Positions 20,785 to 30,389 of a stretch of 64,000 bases of DNA are shown piece after piece (position 1 is the first letter of the stretch; every line of letters begins with the position of its first letter). The translations under genes and the position numbers were made by a program. The notes below the pieces were generated by a model. It made no database searches. It saw nothing but the letters and a program-made list of their open reading frames with translations, and was not told where the DNA came from. The stretch comes from Flavobacteriales bacterium (GTDB taxonomy: Bacteria; Bacteroidota; Bacteroidia; Flavobacteriales_F; PHOS-HE28). The stretch spans positions 27,111 through 91,110 of the forward strand of contig JAHBUK010000005.1 of the NCBI GenBank assembly GCA_019638115.1, written 5' to 3'.

Positions 20785-22260
20785 ATGCATGCATCCAGCC
20801 TCCTTCCGATCATCGTCGCCACGCTGCTCGCCACAGCGGTCCGCGCGCAAACCTGTCCCTGCTCCACCACCTTCAACTGGATGGTGCAGACCTTCGAGGA
20901 GAATGATGCGGGCTTCCAACTCGTGGTGGACCGCAAGGGCGCTGCGGAATATGCCAAGCACACGGAAGCGATGCGCAGCCGCGCGCAGCAGATCAACGAT
21001 GTGATGGCCTGCACGGAGGTCCTGAACGAATGGCTGCAATGGTTCCGCAGGGGGCACATCGGCATAGGACCCACCGAGCAGGCGTTGGTTGGGCCGCACA
21101 TGAGCAATGGTCAGGATGCCGCACAGCCATCAACCACAGCTGTACGTGTGATCAAGGGAAGTGAAGCAGGGTGGAAGAAGCAGTGGAGCAAGGCGAAGTC
21201 GATGGAACCCTTTGAAGGCATCTGGAACATGGGTGCCTATCGCGTGGCCTTGGTGAAGGATGATGTGCGGATGAACGGCATGGCCGCCGTGATCCTCTCC
21301 TCCAGGAACGCGAACTGGAAACCGGGACAGGTGAAGGCCGAATTCGGAGGCTCGCCTGAAGTGGGCTACAGTGGCATATTCTACATGGGCGATCACAGCG
21401 CGCGCCCGATGGAGATGCGCCTGGTGGGCAGCAGTGGCGCCATGTTGGAGATGAATGGACTTTGGGTGCGCGAGTTCCCGCCAACTGAATTGAGCAAGAC
21501 GGAAAAGGGCCATGTCCGCTTCGCCAGTGCGGAGGAGCCGTACTTGGAGCCGCTCAGCGAAAGCACGCTCTACCTGCGCATCCCGTCCTTCGCTTTCGAG
21601 CAAAAGGTGCTGATCGATAGCGTACTCGCTGCCAACGATGCGCTCATCCGAAAGACGGCCAACTTCATCATCGACATCCGCAACGGCACCGGCGGCAGCG
21701 ATGCCAGCTACGGAGGACTCATCCCTTACCTCTACTCCGGGCCGATGCGCACAGTAGGTGTGAAGCTGCGTGCCACCGAGCTGAATGCCGCCGGATACGA
21801 GCAGTACGCCGACATGATGGGTCGTGATTCGGAGAGCGGAAAGCGCTGCACGGAGATCGCCACACGCATGCGCGCTGCATTGGGCACTTGGTTGGAACTG
21901 GACGAGCAGCCTTGGTCGGTGGACAGCTCGCACACCGTGCTGCCCTTTCCGCAACGCGTGGGTATCATCTGCAACGGCGGCAATGGCAGCACCGATGAGC
22001 AGTTCCTATTGGAGGCGCGCACCAGTTACAAGGTGAAGCTCTTCGGGCACCCCACCATGGGATCGCTCGATGTCTCCAACATGCGGGGCATCATTTCACC
22101 AGACGGCTGCTTTCAACTCGGCTACACCATGAGCATGAGCCATCGCCTGCCGCACATGCCGGTGGATGTGATGGGCATTCAGCCGGACCATTACTTGGAT
22201 GAAGGCATCCCCCAACTGGACTGGGTGGGCTACGTGCAGCGGGTGCTGGAGGGGCGGTGA
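20785..22260 (+). CDS. Secreted S41-family (tail-specific) peptidase
   Basis: 491 residues from ATG 20785, chosen because a signal peptide begins there (MHASSLLPIIVATLLATAVRAQ). A central beta-rich region precedes the S41 catalytic part, seen as LYLRIPSFAF, NFIIDIRNGTGGSD (the conserved D-R-N-x-G-G strand) and VGIICNGGNGSTDEQFLLEA, which holds the probable nucleophile Ser. The later YTMSMSHRLPHMP segment fits the family end. The protein keeps the general S41 layout but lacks an obvious PDZ domain. Its substrate is unknown. It lies alone, divergent from the serine hydrolase. Confidence 0.75.
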   Translation: MHASSLLPIIVATLLATAVRAQTCPCSTTFNWMVQTFEENDAGFQLVVDRKGAAEYAKHTEAMRSRAQQINDVMACTEVLNEWLQWFRRGHIGIGPTEQALVGPHMSNGQDAAQPSTTAVRVIKGSEAGWKKQWSKAKSMEPFEGIWNMGAYRVALVKDDVRMNGMAAVILSSRNANWKPGQVKAEFGGSPEVGYSGIFYMGDHSARPMEMRLVGSSGAMLEMNGLWVREFPPTELSKTEKGHVRFASAEEPYLEPLSESTLYLRIPSFAFEQKVLIDSVLAANDALIRKTANFIIDIRNGTGGSDASYGGLIPYLYSGPMRTVGVKLRATELNAAGYEQYADMMGRDSESGKRCTEIATRMRAALGTWLELDEQPWSVDSSHTVLPFPQRVGIICNGGNGSTDEQFLLEARTSYKVKLFGHPTMGSLDVSNMRGIISPDGCFQLGYTMSMSHRLPHMPVDVMGIQPDHYLDEGIPQLDWVGYVQRVLEGR

Positions 22261-22346
22261 GTGCGAAGGGTCCATCGGCGGTTGGCGTCCGTTGATCCTT
22301 TGAGTGGGATCATGCGCAGGTCGGTCCGATCATCGAACTTTCGGAC

Positions 22347-22499
22347 ATGTTCACAGGGAAGGGCTTTTTGGTATTCCTATTGGCAGCGTTTACCACCAGC
22401 GCTTCCGCCCAGTCCTACCAGGACTCGCTCCTGAATGTCTGGAACAACACCTCGCTTCCGGACACCAGCCGCATAGCCGCCGCGCACAAGCTCATTTGA
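22347..22499 (+). pseudogene. 5' part of the TPR adenylate cyclase gene, cut by an in-frame TGA
   Basis: ATG 22347 opens a signal peptide (MFTGKGFLVFLLAAFTTSASAQ) and about 28 more residues ending HKLI, then TGA at 22497-22499. The same frame continues directly into the TPR region of the downstream gene (RVYLQRSPDTARYYAEEQL). The expected residue at the stop is probably Trp, since TGG would give HKLIWRVYLQRSPDTA, a plausible TPR helix. A single G-to-A change therefore separates signal peptide and body. Confidence 0.7.
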
Positions 22500-22502
22500 C
22501 GC

Positions 22503-24524
22503 GTGTACCTCCAGCGCTCTCCCGATACTGCCCGCTACTACGCCGAGGAGCAGCTGAAGCTGGCGCAGCGTGCCGGCCTGCTGAAACAGGAGAGCAGCGC
22601 CTACAACAACATCGCCGTCACACACCACATCAAGGGCGATCTGGAGCAGGCCATCCCGTTCTACCAACTGAGCCTGGATGCCGACGTGAAGCGTGCGCGG
22701 TCACAGCCCGGCGATGTGGAGGCTGTGATCGGCATCGCGTCCTCGCATTCCAACATGGGCATCCTGCGCCAACAACTGGGCGACCTGTCCGGTGCTATGC
22801 AGCACTATGAACGTTCGTTGCATCTATTGGACAGCCTGGAGGCGAAAGGCGCTTCGGTGAACGCCAAGATCGCCGGGGTGCAGAACAGCATCGGCCTGGC
22901 GCACGAGACGCAGAAGAACAGCGCGGATGCCCTGCTCTGGTACCGCCGCGCTGAGGACCGATACACACGCGAAGAGCCGTCCAGCAACATGGCCAATACG
23001 CTCGGCAACATCGGCAACGCCATGCAACGCCTGGCCATTGATGCCGATGGAAGCACTGCGCGGGACAGCCTGATGGTGCAGGCCCAACAGTACTATGACC
23101 GGAGCTTGAAGGTGCGCGAAGGACTGGACGACCGCCGCGGTGTGGCCAACAGCCTGAACAACATCGCGGTAACCCTGCAACAGCAAGCCAAGTGGAGCGA
23201 GGGGGATAAAGAGCGCAAAGTGTTGTTGGTGCAAGCGGAGGAGCATTTCCGGCAGAGCGCGGTAATGGCGGAGGCCGCGGGTGATAGACAAGCCTTGGCG
23301 AGTACCTGGGGCAATCTGGCCGAGAACCTGTTGTTGCAGGGCCGGGCGGACGAGGCGCTGCGTTTCGGTGAACAAGCCTTAGCGCTGGGCCGCTCCATCG
23401 ATCACGTGGAATCCATCCAACGCGCCGCAGGTAACCTGCATGCCGCCTACAAACGCTTGGGCCGCATCGGTCCCGCATTGCAGATGCACGAGCTGTACAT
23501 GGCCATGCGCGACAGCGTGCGCAACGACGAGAACACGCGCAACATGCTGCGCCAACAGTACGCTTACGACTACGCACAGCGGGAAGCGCTCTTGGTGGCC
23601 GAGCAGGAGAAGAAGGACGCCGTGGCCGCAGAGGAATTGCGCCGCCGCAACGTGCAACGCAACGCCTTCATCGGTGGCTTCATGCTGATGCTCGAGCTGG
23701 CAGGCACCTTCCTCTTCCAGCGCAATCGCATCAACAAGGAACGGCGCCGCAGCGAAGAGCTGTTGCTCAACATCCTGCCCGAGGAAGTGGCCGAAGAGCT
23801 GAAGGAAAGAGGGGAGGCCCAAGCGCGCCACTTCGACAGCGCCACCATTCTCTTCACCGACTTCAAGGGTTTCACCCAGTTGAGCGAACAGGTAACCCCG
23901 GCCGAGCTCGTGGCCGAGCTGAACACTTGCTTCAAGGCCTTCGATGCCATCATGACCAAGTACCGGATCGAGAAGATCAAGACCATCGGAGATGCCTACA
24001 TGGCCGCTGGCGGATTGCCGGATCCGAAACATGGCTCACCCGCTGATGTGGTACACGCGGCGCTGGAGATGCAGGACTTCATGAAGGCGCACAAGGCCGA
24101 ACGCGAAGCACTAAGCAAGGCCTACTTCGAGATGCGCGTGGGCATCCACACCGGCCCTGTGGTCGCCGGCATCGTAGGCGTAAAGAAGTTCCAGTACGAC
24201 ATCTGGGGCGATACCGTGAACACCGCCAGCCGCATGGAGAGCAGCGGCGAAGTGGGCAAGGTGAACATCAGCGAGGCGACGTATCGGTTGGTGAAAGACG
24301 TGAAGAAGGTGAATGGCGAATGGTCAATGGCGAATGGTGGATCCACCCATTCACCAACTCCCTCCCGATCTGCATCGGAACGCCATTCACCCGCGTCGGC
24401 ATTTTCCCATTCACCAACTTCCATTCACCATTCACCCGCATTCACCTTCACCCCCCGCGGAAAGATCCAAGCCAAAGGCAAGGGTGAGATGGAGATGTAC
24501 TTCGTGGAGCGAAAGGTCGCTTGA
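22503..24524 (+). CDS. TPR-containing class III adenylate/guanylate cyclase (body, possibly interrupted)
   Basis: 673 residues from GTG 22503; the natural gene probably began at 22347. Residues 1-330 or so are tetratricopeptide repeats (SSAYNNIAVTHHIKGDLEQAI, GVANSLNNIAVTLQQ), followed by a coiled segment, one transmembrane helix (FIGGFMLMLELAGTFLF) and a class III cyclase domain. The cyclase shows LLLNILPEEVAEELK, ATILFTDFKGFT with the metal-binding Asp, KIKTIGDAYMAAGGLP and FQYDIWGDTVNTASRMES. Product specificity (cAMP or cGMP) cannot be settled by eye. Near the C-terminus, a heptamer-repeat insertion (Ser/His/Pro-rich, genome 24309-24450) splits VKDV from RGKIQAKGKGEMEMYFVE. Without the signal peptide the body would be mislocalised if the TGA is real. 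Confidence 0.85.
   Translation: MYLQRSPDTARYYAEEQLKLAQRAGLLKQESSAYNNIAVTHHIKGDLEQAIPFYQLSLDADVKRARSQPGDVEAVIGIASSHSNMGILRQQLGDLSGAMQHYERSLHLLDSLEAKGASVNAKIAGVQNSIGLAHETQKNSADALLWYRRAEDRYTREEPSSNMANTLGNIGNAMQRLAIDADGSTARDSLMVQAQQYYDRSLKVREGLDDRRGVANSLNNIAVTLQQQAKWSEGDKERKVLLVQAEEHFRQSAVMAEAAGDRQALASTWGNLAENLLLQGRADEALRFGEQALALGRSIDHVESIQRAAGNLHAAYKRLGRIGPALQMHELYMAMRDSVRNDENTRNMLRQQYAYDYAQREALLVAEQEKKDAVAAEELRRRNVQRNAFIGGFMLMLELAGTFLFQRNRINKERRRSEELLLNILPEEVAEELKERGEAQARHFDSATILFTDFKGFTQLSEQVTPAELVAELNTCFKAFDAIMTKYRIEKIKTIGDAYMAAGGLPDPKHGSPADVVHAALEMQDFMKAHKAEREALSKAYFEMRVGIHTGPVVAGIVGVKKFQYDIWGDTVNTASRMESSGEVGKVNISEATYRLVKDVKKVNGEWSMANGGSTHSPTPSRSASERHSPASAFSHSPTSIHHSPAFTFTPRGKIQAKGKGEMEMYFVERKVA
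24309..24450. repeat. Heptamer inverted array inside the cyclase gene
   Basis: The left arm is four AATGGYS units, GAATGGC/GAATGGT/CAATGGC/GAATGGT, at 24311-24340. The right part carries several CATTCAC units in opposite orientation (24348-24354, 24383-24390, 24408-24450), interrupted by unique sequence. It is in frame and encodes a Ser/His/Pro-rich insertion close to the end of the cyclase domain. Confidence 0.75.
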
Positions 24525-24663
24525 GCGTCTAACCGGAGACCGGCGACATGCACAGGGTTCGTGTGCGGTCACTCGATGGAATACAGCTCTTGCTCAATGC
24601 CGTAATGCGAAGCGGGCGCCGGGGATCGCAGCCGCGTATCCTTGTGGGGTAGGTTTGTTGCGG

Positions 24664-26550
24664 ATGAAGAGCGTAGCGGTGTGCTTGGTGGTGGGTGCTG
24701 TGCTGTTGGCGGCATGCAACGGTGGTACACGTGCTCCTGCGGTGGAACGTGAAGTAGCGGATACGCTCGGCAGGCAGCAGGCCATGCTCGCGAATGAGCT
24801 GTTCCGTGCCGGTGAGCAGGACAGTGCGTTGCGCATCGCGGATAAGCTCTTGGAAGAGGGCGGGGCACACGCACGGATAACGGCGTGGATCCTGCGCGGA
24901 CGCGATGCACAGGATGCGGCCCGTTTCAAGGAGGCCCTGAACGCCTACGGGGAAGCGCTTGCTCTGGCACGGTCCGTGGGCGATGACCTTTCCGAAAGCC
25001 GCGCCTTGAACCAGCTCGGCAACGTGTATGTGAAGCTGGGCGACCACGAAGCAGCGCTCCGTTCGGCATTGGAGAACTTGCGGCTGAAGGAACGTTTGGC
25101 CGATACCGCCGGGGTGGCGCGCGCGCAACACAACCTCGCCATCATGTATTACGAGCAAGGCGATCTGCCCGCTGCCGAGGAAGCGTTGAAGGCATCGCTT
25201 GCGGTGAAGGAGCAGTTGGGCGACAGTCTGGGCATCGACAACGGTCTCGCGGTGCTCTGCCTCCTGGCCATTGATGCCGGCAAACCCGAAGAAGCCGTGG
25301 CCCACATGGAGCGCTCGTTGGGGATCCTGGCGCGCAACTTCCCGCATCGCGATCCGGTGCCCGCCTTGGTGAACTTGGGTCTGGCGCACGATGCTGCCGG
25401 ACGACCACAAGAGGCCTTGCGGCAGTACCAGTTGGCCTTGGCCGCATTGGAAGAGCACCCGAACGATGCGCACCGTGCCGTGCTCATGGCCAACATGGGG
25501 CAGTTGCACATGGATGCCGGTCGCCATGCGCAAGCCGGGCCGTACTTGCAGGAAAGCCTGGCCTTGGCGCGTTCGGTCGGCTCGCTGCTCGAAGAACGTG
25601 CTGCCTTGGGCGCTCTGTTGCAGCACTACAAAGCCACAGCGCGCTACCGCGAGGCCATGGAGACCGGCGAGGCACTTGGCGCTGTGAACGACAGCCTGCT
25701 GAACAGTGAGAAGGTGCGCAGCATGAACGAACTCCGCGTGCGTTACGACAGTGAGCGTGCTGAGCTGGAGAACGAGCGTTTGCAACACGCCAACGCGTTG
25801 GCCGAAGTGCGGATGGAGCGCCAGCGCTGGGTGATCCTGGCCATCGTGGTGTGCGTGGTGCTGCTCGCACTGCTCGCCATCGTGCTGGTGCGTAACTGGC
25901 AACGCCGCACCAAGGCCCGCATGCAAGAACTGGAGCACCAGGCCTTGCGCGCGCAGATGGACCCGCACTTCCTCTTCAATGCGCTCAGCTCCATACCGGG
26001 GCTCTACTACGAACACGGGCCGGAGCGGGCCACGGATTACGTGGGGCACCTGGGCCAGTTGCTGCGGCTCATCCTCGATTCCTCTGCGGAACGCTGGGTG
26101 CCCATCCAGTCGGAGCTGGACCTGGTCGCGCATTACTTCGAGGTGATGCAAAGTCGTTACCCGCAGCGGTTCACCTGGAAGGTGCGGGTGGATGCCGACA
26201 TCGACGTGCAGCGCACCGGAATGCCGCCCATGCTGCTGCAACCACTGGTGGAGAACGCCCTGTTGCACGGCGTTCTGCAACGCGCTTCCGAAGGGCATGT
26301 GGAAGTACACCTGTCCACTGCCGTGAATGGGTTGCGATGCCGGGTGAGCGACAACGGACCGGGCCTCGCCACACTACCGCAACTGGAAGGTGTTGGCCGC
26401 CCGAGCGGCTTGCGCATCACGCATGAACGCATCCGCTCGGTGAACGGGCGCCAGGGTGGCGCACTGCGCATGGGCAACCGGAACGGTTCCGGGAACGAGC
26501 AGGGCGCTGAAGTGCATTTCATCATTCGTACCGAAGACCTTTGGGCATGA
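24664..26550 (+). CDS. TPR lipoprotein-signal LytS-type sensor histidine kinase
   Basis: 628 residues from ATG 24664, chosen for the lipoprotein-like signal VGAVLLAACNGG (Cys at about residue 19). TPR repeats fill residues 30-330 (ALNQLGNVYVKLGDHEAALRSA, ARAQHNLAIMYYEQGDLPAAEEA). A coiled coil and a transmembrane helix (VILAIVVCVVLLALLAIVLV) lead to the LytS-type His_kinase domain, with the phospho-accepting His in RAQMDPHFLFNALSSI and the ATPase N-box in PLVENALLHGVLQ. It is coupled to the LytTR regulator by an ATGA overlap. The upstream frame is open into the cyclase gene, but that extension is repeat-derived and not credible. Confidence 0.9.
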   Translation: MKSVAVCLVVGAVLLAACNGGTRAPAVEREVADTLGRQQAMLANELFRAGEQDSALRIADKLLEEGGAHARITAWILRGRDAQDAARFKEALNAYGEALALARSVGDDLSESRALNQLGNVYVKLGDHEAALRSALENLRLKERLADTAGVARAQHNLAIMYYEQGDLPAAEEALKASLAVKEQLGDSLGIDNGLAVLCLLAIDAGKPEEAVAHMERSLGILARNFPHRDPVPALVNLGLAHDAAGRPQEALRQYQLALAALEEHPNDAHRAVLMANMGQLHMDAGRHAQAGPYLQESLALARSVGSLLEERAALGALLQHYKATARYREAMETGEALGAVNDSLLNSEKVRSMNELRVRYDSERAELENERLQHANALAEVRMERQRWVILAIVVCVVLLALLAIVLVRNWQRRTKARMQELEHQALRAQMDPHFLFNALSSIPGLYYEHGPERATDYVGHLGQLLRLILDSSAERWVPIQSELDLVAHYFEVMQSRYPQRFTWKVRVDADIDVQRTGMPPMLLQPLVENALLHGVLQRASEGHVEVHLSTAVNGLRCRVSDNGPGLATLPQLEGVGRPSGLRITHERIRSVNGRQGGALRMGNRNGSGNEQGAEVHFIIRTEDLWA

Positions 26551-27299
26551 CACTACGCATCTTCATAGTTGATGACGAAGGGCCTGCGCGGCGCGGGTTG
26601 GTGGAAATGGTGCAGGCATCAACGTTGGATGTGGAAGTTGTGGGCCAGGCCGCATCCGTGGAAGAAGCCGTGGAGGGTATCCGCAGCAGCGATCCCGATC
26701 TGCTGCTCCTGGATATTCACCTGGGCAAGGGCAATGGCTTCGACCTTCTGGAGCGTTTGGGTGAAGAGCCGCCCATGGTGGTGTTCGTTACGGCACATGA
26801 CCAGTACGCCTTGCGCGCGTTCCGTTTGGCCGCTGTGGACTACTTGCTGAAGCCCATCACCAGCAGCATGTTGCAAGGCACCTTGCAGCGGGCCTTGGAG
26901 CGCACCGATCGCACACAAGCACAAACCGCCCTGGGAGTGCTTCGGAGCAACCGCAAACACCCCAAGGAGCCACGCATCGCGATCGCCACGTCCGATGGTC
27001 TGCATCTCTTCGATCCACGGCAACTGGTGCGTTGCGAGTCGGAGAACAACTACACCACCTTGTTCGATGCCGACGGTCGCAAGCTGGTGTGCGCACGCAC
27101 CTTGAAGGACTTCGATGAACTGCTGGAGCCCTACGGTTTCGTGCGGGCACATGCCAGCCACTTGGTGAACCTGCTCGCGGTGAAGCGCTATTCGGCACGC
27201 GACGGTGGCTTCCTGGTACTGAACGATGGCACGCGCATTCCGGTGGCGCAACGCAAGCGGCAACTGGTCTTGGATGCCTTGTCCGCACTCGGAAGTTGA
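26547..27299 (+). CDS. LytTR-family response regulator
   Basis: About 250 residues from ATG 26547. The receiver domain has the acidic VDDE, the phospho-acceptor Asp in LLLLDIHLGKGNGF, the Thr in VFVTAHDQYALRAF and the Lys in VDYLLKPI. The C-terminal LytTR DNA-binding domain shows LVRCESENNYTTLF, CARTLKDFDELL and FVRAHASHLVNLLAVKRY, ending with GTRIPVAQRKR. It is the partner of the preceding LytS-type kinase by gene order and ATGA overlap. Targets are unknown; the T9SS gene 120 bases downstream is a possible one. Confidence 0.92.
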   Translation: MTLRIFIVDDEGPARRGLVEMVQASTLDVEVVGQAASVEEAVEGIRSSDPDLLLLDIHLGKGNGFDLLERLGEEPPMVVFVTAHDQYALRAFRLAAVDYLLKPITSSMLQGTLQRALERTDRTQAQTALGVLRSNRKHPKEPRIAIATSDGLHLFDPRQLVRCESENNYTTLFDADGRKLVCARTLKDFDELLEPYGFVRAHASHLVNLLAVKRYSARDGGFLVLNDGTRIPVAQRKRQLVLDALSALGS

Positions 27300-27420
27300 T
27301 GCGTGCCGCGTTCACGCGATGAATGCCTGCGAACACTCGGTCCGGCGCATCATGATAGCAGTGGACACGCAGTGGACCGTTATCCTTGCAATACGGTCCG
27401 GTGAACAATTACACGCAACC

Positions 27421-28845
27421 ATGAAACTCCTTCGATCGCTCGCTCTGCTGCTCTTGTTCCTAATGCTCTGTGGCCTTCGTGCCCAGGACCTCAACCCGCA
27501 AACGCTGGAATTCCTGGTGAACCAGACCACCTCCGGTGAGCAGACCTATCCGCACGTGGCCAGCGATGGTGATGGTGGCTACGTGATCGCATGGCGCAGT
27601 TGGAACCAAGGTGGAAGCGGTGGCAGCATTTGGCTGCGGCGCTACGGCGCGGACCACCAGCCATTGACGGAAGAGTTGCAAGTGGCCACCGGGTTGGGCA
27701 GCACCAACATCCCCTACGTACACTACTGGAAGGAAGGCCGCTACGTGATCCTCTGGACCACGGGGGTGGCGCCCGGCAGCAGCAGCATGCGTGTGCTGAA
27801 TGCGGACAATTCGATGGAGGAGGTGTACGCGATCGGCCTTCCGCATGATCACGACATGCACATCCGGGGCGATGAAGTGGTGGCGGTCTATCCGTCCAGC
27901 CAGCACATCCGAATCCGCAAGTGGGACCTGCTCACCAACGCATGGATGGGTGCGGCCGTGCAAGTCTCCGAAGTGCCCAACGCGAATTACCAGCTTCCAC
28001 AAGTGCGCTGGACCAGCACAGGAAGCATCGTGACCGTGTACCGCGGCGGAGCAACTACCCCGCACCACATCTACCGCAAGACCTTCAACAGTAATCTGCT
28101 TGCACAGGTACCCGAAGCCAGTGTGTACAGTGTGAGCGGCACGCTTGGTGTGATCAACGTATCCATCAACGCGCAGGACCAACTGCTCATCTATGCACGT
28201 TCCGGCGTTAACGGAACAAGTGTGTTCGCTGGCCGTGTGTTGGATGCAGCGGGCGATCAATTGATGGCCAATGTGGGCAGTGCGAGTGCGCCCTATGCCT
28301 ACTACCATACGGATTGCGAGTTGTACGACAACGGGGCGGTAGTGCTCACCAACAACTACAAGACCAGCTTGAACGATCCGCTGGACTACTGCGTGCGTGC
28401 CATCTACGGCCTGTTCCTCGGTGCACCCAACACGGGTTTCCAATTCGCCACCACAACCACCAGTGGCCCGCAGCGTTACCCGGCGGTGACCAAGCTGCCC
28501 AACGCGGGATACCTCTTGGTCTGGAACGGCAACGGATTCCAGGGTGATAGCGATGGTGTGTACGCGCGAGCCTTCGCGGCATCGGACTTCCCCACGGCAA
28601 TACCGGAGCGCGATGGCTTGGCCTTCGAGGCATACCCGAATCCCTTCCACGGGCAGCTCTTCGTTACCGTGGAGGCTGCAACGCCCCTGGAGGTGTTCGA
28701 TGCCGCTGGTCGCATGGTGCATGGCGAACGCTTGATGCCCGGCACCTCCAGCCTGGAACTTCCAAGACTGCTTCCGGGGGCCTACGTGCTTCGCTGGTTT
28801 GCTGCCGATGGAACGCCGTTGGTCACTCGGGTGGTGAAGGAGTAA
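27421..28845 (+). CDS. T9SS-exported protein, first of a tandem duplicate pair
   Basis: 474 residues from ATG 27421, where a signal peptide begins (MKLLRSLALLLLFLMLCGLRAQ). The body begins DLNPQTLEFLVNQ and has repeated modules of the form HVASDGDGGYVIAWRSW and VTKLPNAGYLLVWNGNG, suggesting a beta-propeller or beta-sandwich secreted domain without a known catalytic motif. From EAYPNPFHGQLFV to the VTRVVKE end it has a type A T9SS sorting domain. It is followed after 39 bases by a close paralog (28885-30321) in the same orientation. No enzyme function can be assigned. Confidence 0.85.
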   Translation: MKLLRSLALLLLFLMLCGLRAQDLNPQTLEFLVNQTTSGEQTYPHVASDGDGGYVIAWRSWNQGGSGGSIWLRRYGADHQPLTEELQVATGLGSTNIPYVHYWKEGRYVILWTTGVAPGSSSMRVLNADNSMEEVYAIGLPHDHDMHIRGDEVVAVYPSSQHIRIRKWDLLTNAWMGAAVQVSEVPNANYQLPQVRWTSTGSIVTVYRGGATTPHHIYRKTFNSNLLAQVPEASVYSVSGTLGVINVSINAQDQLLIYARSGVNGTSVFAGRVLDAAGDQLMANVGSASAPYAYYHTDCELYDNGAVVLTNNYKTSLNDPLDYCVRAIYGLFLGAPNTGFQFATTTTSGPQRYPAVTKLPNAGYLLVWNGNGFQGDSDGVYARAFAASDFPTAIPERDGLAFEAYPNPFHGQLFVTVEAATPLEVFDAAGRMVHGERLMPGTSSLELPRLLPGAYVLRWFAADGTPLVTRVVKE

Positions 28846-28884
28846 GGCCCTTCACTTCCCGCCGATGTTCACCGATAACAAGTC

Positions 28885-30321
28885 ATGACCAAGCTGCACA
28901 CGATGATCCGGACCATTGTGCTCTCCTGCCTGCTCTTGTCCTTCGGGACCCTACAGGCGCAGGACCTCAACCCAGTGACGCTGGAATTCCTGGTGAACCA
29001 GCATATCCCTGGGGAGCAGAGCTTGCCGCATGTGGCCAGTGATGAGGATGGGGGCTACGTCATTGCCTGGCGTAGCTGGGGCCAGGATGGAAGTTTCGGG
29101 AGCATCCGGGCACGACGCTACGGTGCCGACCACCAGCCGCTGACGGACGAGATCCTCATTACCACGGACCTGGGAAGTGCCAGTACCAACCGCCCCTTCG
29201 TACACTACTGGAAGGAAGGCCGCTTTGTGATCAGATGGACCGTCAGTTCAGAGCCGGGCGGTTACCGTGTGCTCAACGCCGACAATACGCTGGAGGACGC
29301 CCAGGCGATCAGCATCGGAACGGACAATGATGTGGACATCCGGGGCGATGTGATGCTGACAGCCTACACCAGCAGCCAGCACATCCGCCTTCGCAAGTGG
29401 GACCTGTTGACCCAGGAATGGATGGGACCCTACGTGCAGGCCAGCGAAGTACCCAGCAACGACTACAAGTTCCCACAGGTGCGCTGGACCAGTACCGGGG
29501 GTGTCGTGGCCGTGTACAAGGGCGGTACACCTTCCCCCCACCGCATCTACCGCAAGCCCTTCAATGGCGACCTGCTCGCACAAACACCGGAGGACTTCAT
29601 ACACAGCACGAACGGCACCATGCAGGTCATCAACGTGTCCATCAATTCACAGGACCAATTGCTCGTTTATGCCCAGCTCTTCTCCAATGGTCTTGCTTCA
29701 TTCGTTGGCCGGATCATGGATCCCCAAGGCAACATCCTGGTCCAAGGGTTCGGCAACATGACCGCCAACAATGCCACAGCCTTTACGGAGTGTGAGTTGT
29801 TCGACAACGGCAACGTGGTGCTCACCAATAATTTCCGTCCCACATCGGGTGATCCGCTGGACTACTGCGTGCGGGCCAACTACGCCTTGAACCTGGGTTC
29901 GCCCAACACCGGCTTCCAGTTCGCCACTACCACCACCAGCGGCAACCAGCGCTACCCGTCAGTGGCGAAGCTGCCCAATGCGGGATACGTTGTGGCATGG
30001 GCCGGCAATGGCTTCCAAGGGGATGACAACGGCGTGTATGCGCGTGCCTTCGCCGCATCGGATTTCCCCACGGCGGCGCCCGAGCGCGAGGGACTGGCCT
30101 TCGAGGCATACCCGAACCCCTTCCACGGGCAGCTCTTCGTTACCGTGGATGCTGCAACGCCCTTGGAGGTGTTCGATGCCGCTGGTCGCGTGGTGCATGG
30201 CGAACGCTTGATGCCCGGCACCTCCAGCCTGGAACTTCCCGGACTGCTTCCGGGGGCCTACGTTCTCCGTTGGTTCGCTGCCGATGGAACGCCGATCACA
30301 CACAGGGTGGTGAAGGAGTAA
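28885..30321 (+). CDS. T9SS-exported protein, second of the tandem duplicate pair
   Basis: 478 residues. The start may be 28885 or the internal Met at 28903; either leads into a signal peptide (IRTIVLSCLLLSFGTLQAQ). It is collinear with the preceding gene along its whole length, sharing DLNPxTLEFLVNQ, YVIAWRSW and LPNAGYVVAWAGNG. The central body has clearly diverged, while the last 270 or so bases, which encode the T9SS sorting domain, are nearly identical in DNA to the first copy. This points to tandem duplication with later conversion of the 3' end. No enzymatic motif is seen. The two genes may form one transcript. Confidence 0.85.
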   Translation: MTKLHTMIRTIVLSCLLLSFGTLQAQDLNPVTLEFLVNQHIPGEQSLPHVASDEDGGYVIAWRSWGQDGSFGSIRARRYGADHQPLTDEILITTDLGSASTNRPFVHYWKEGRFVIRWTVSSEPGGYRVLNADNTLEDAQAISIGTDNDVDIRGDVMLTAYTSSQHIRLRKWDLLTQEWMGPYVQASEVPSNDYKFPQVRWTSTGGVVAVYKGGTPSPHRIYRKPFNGDLLAQTPEDFIHSTNGTMQVINVSINSQDQLLVYAQLFSNGLASFVGRIMDPQGNILVQGFGNMTANNATAFTECELFDNGNVVLTNNFRPTSGDPLDYCVRANYALNLGSPNTGFQFATTTTSGNQRYPSVAKLPNAGYVVAWAGNGFQGDDNGVYARAFAASDFPTAAPEREGLAFEAYPNPFHGQLFVTVDAATPLEVFDAAGRVVHGERLMPGTSSLELPGLLPGAYVLRWFAADGTPITHRVVKE

Positions 30322-30389
30322 GGCCGTGGGGCGCATGGCGCACGAGCCAGTGATCGAACGTTCGAGGGCTTGGCGTGTACGTGTTCGGT

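Noticed and set aside
24529..26310. 593-residue minus-strand open frame opposite the LytS-type kinase
   Set aside because: His/Gln-rich shadow of the kinase gene without motifs.
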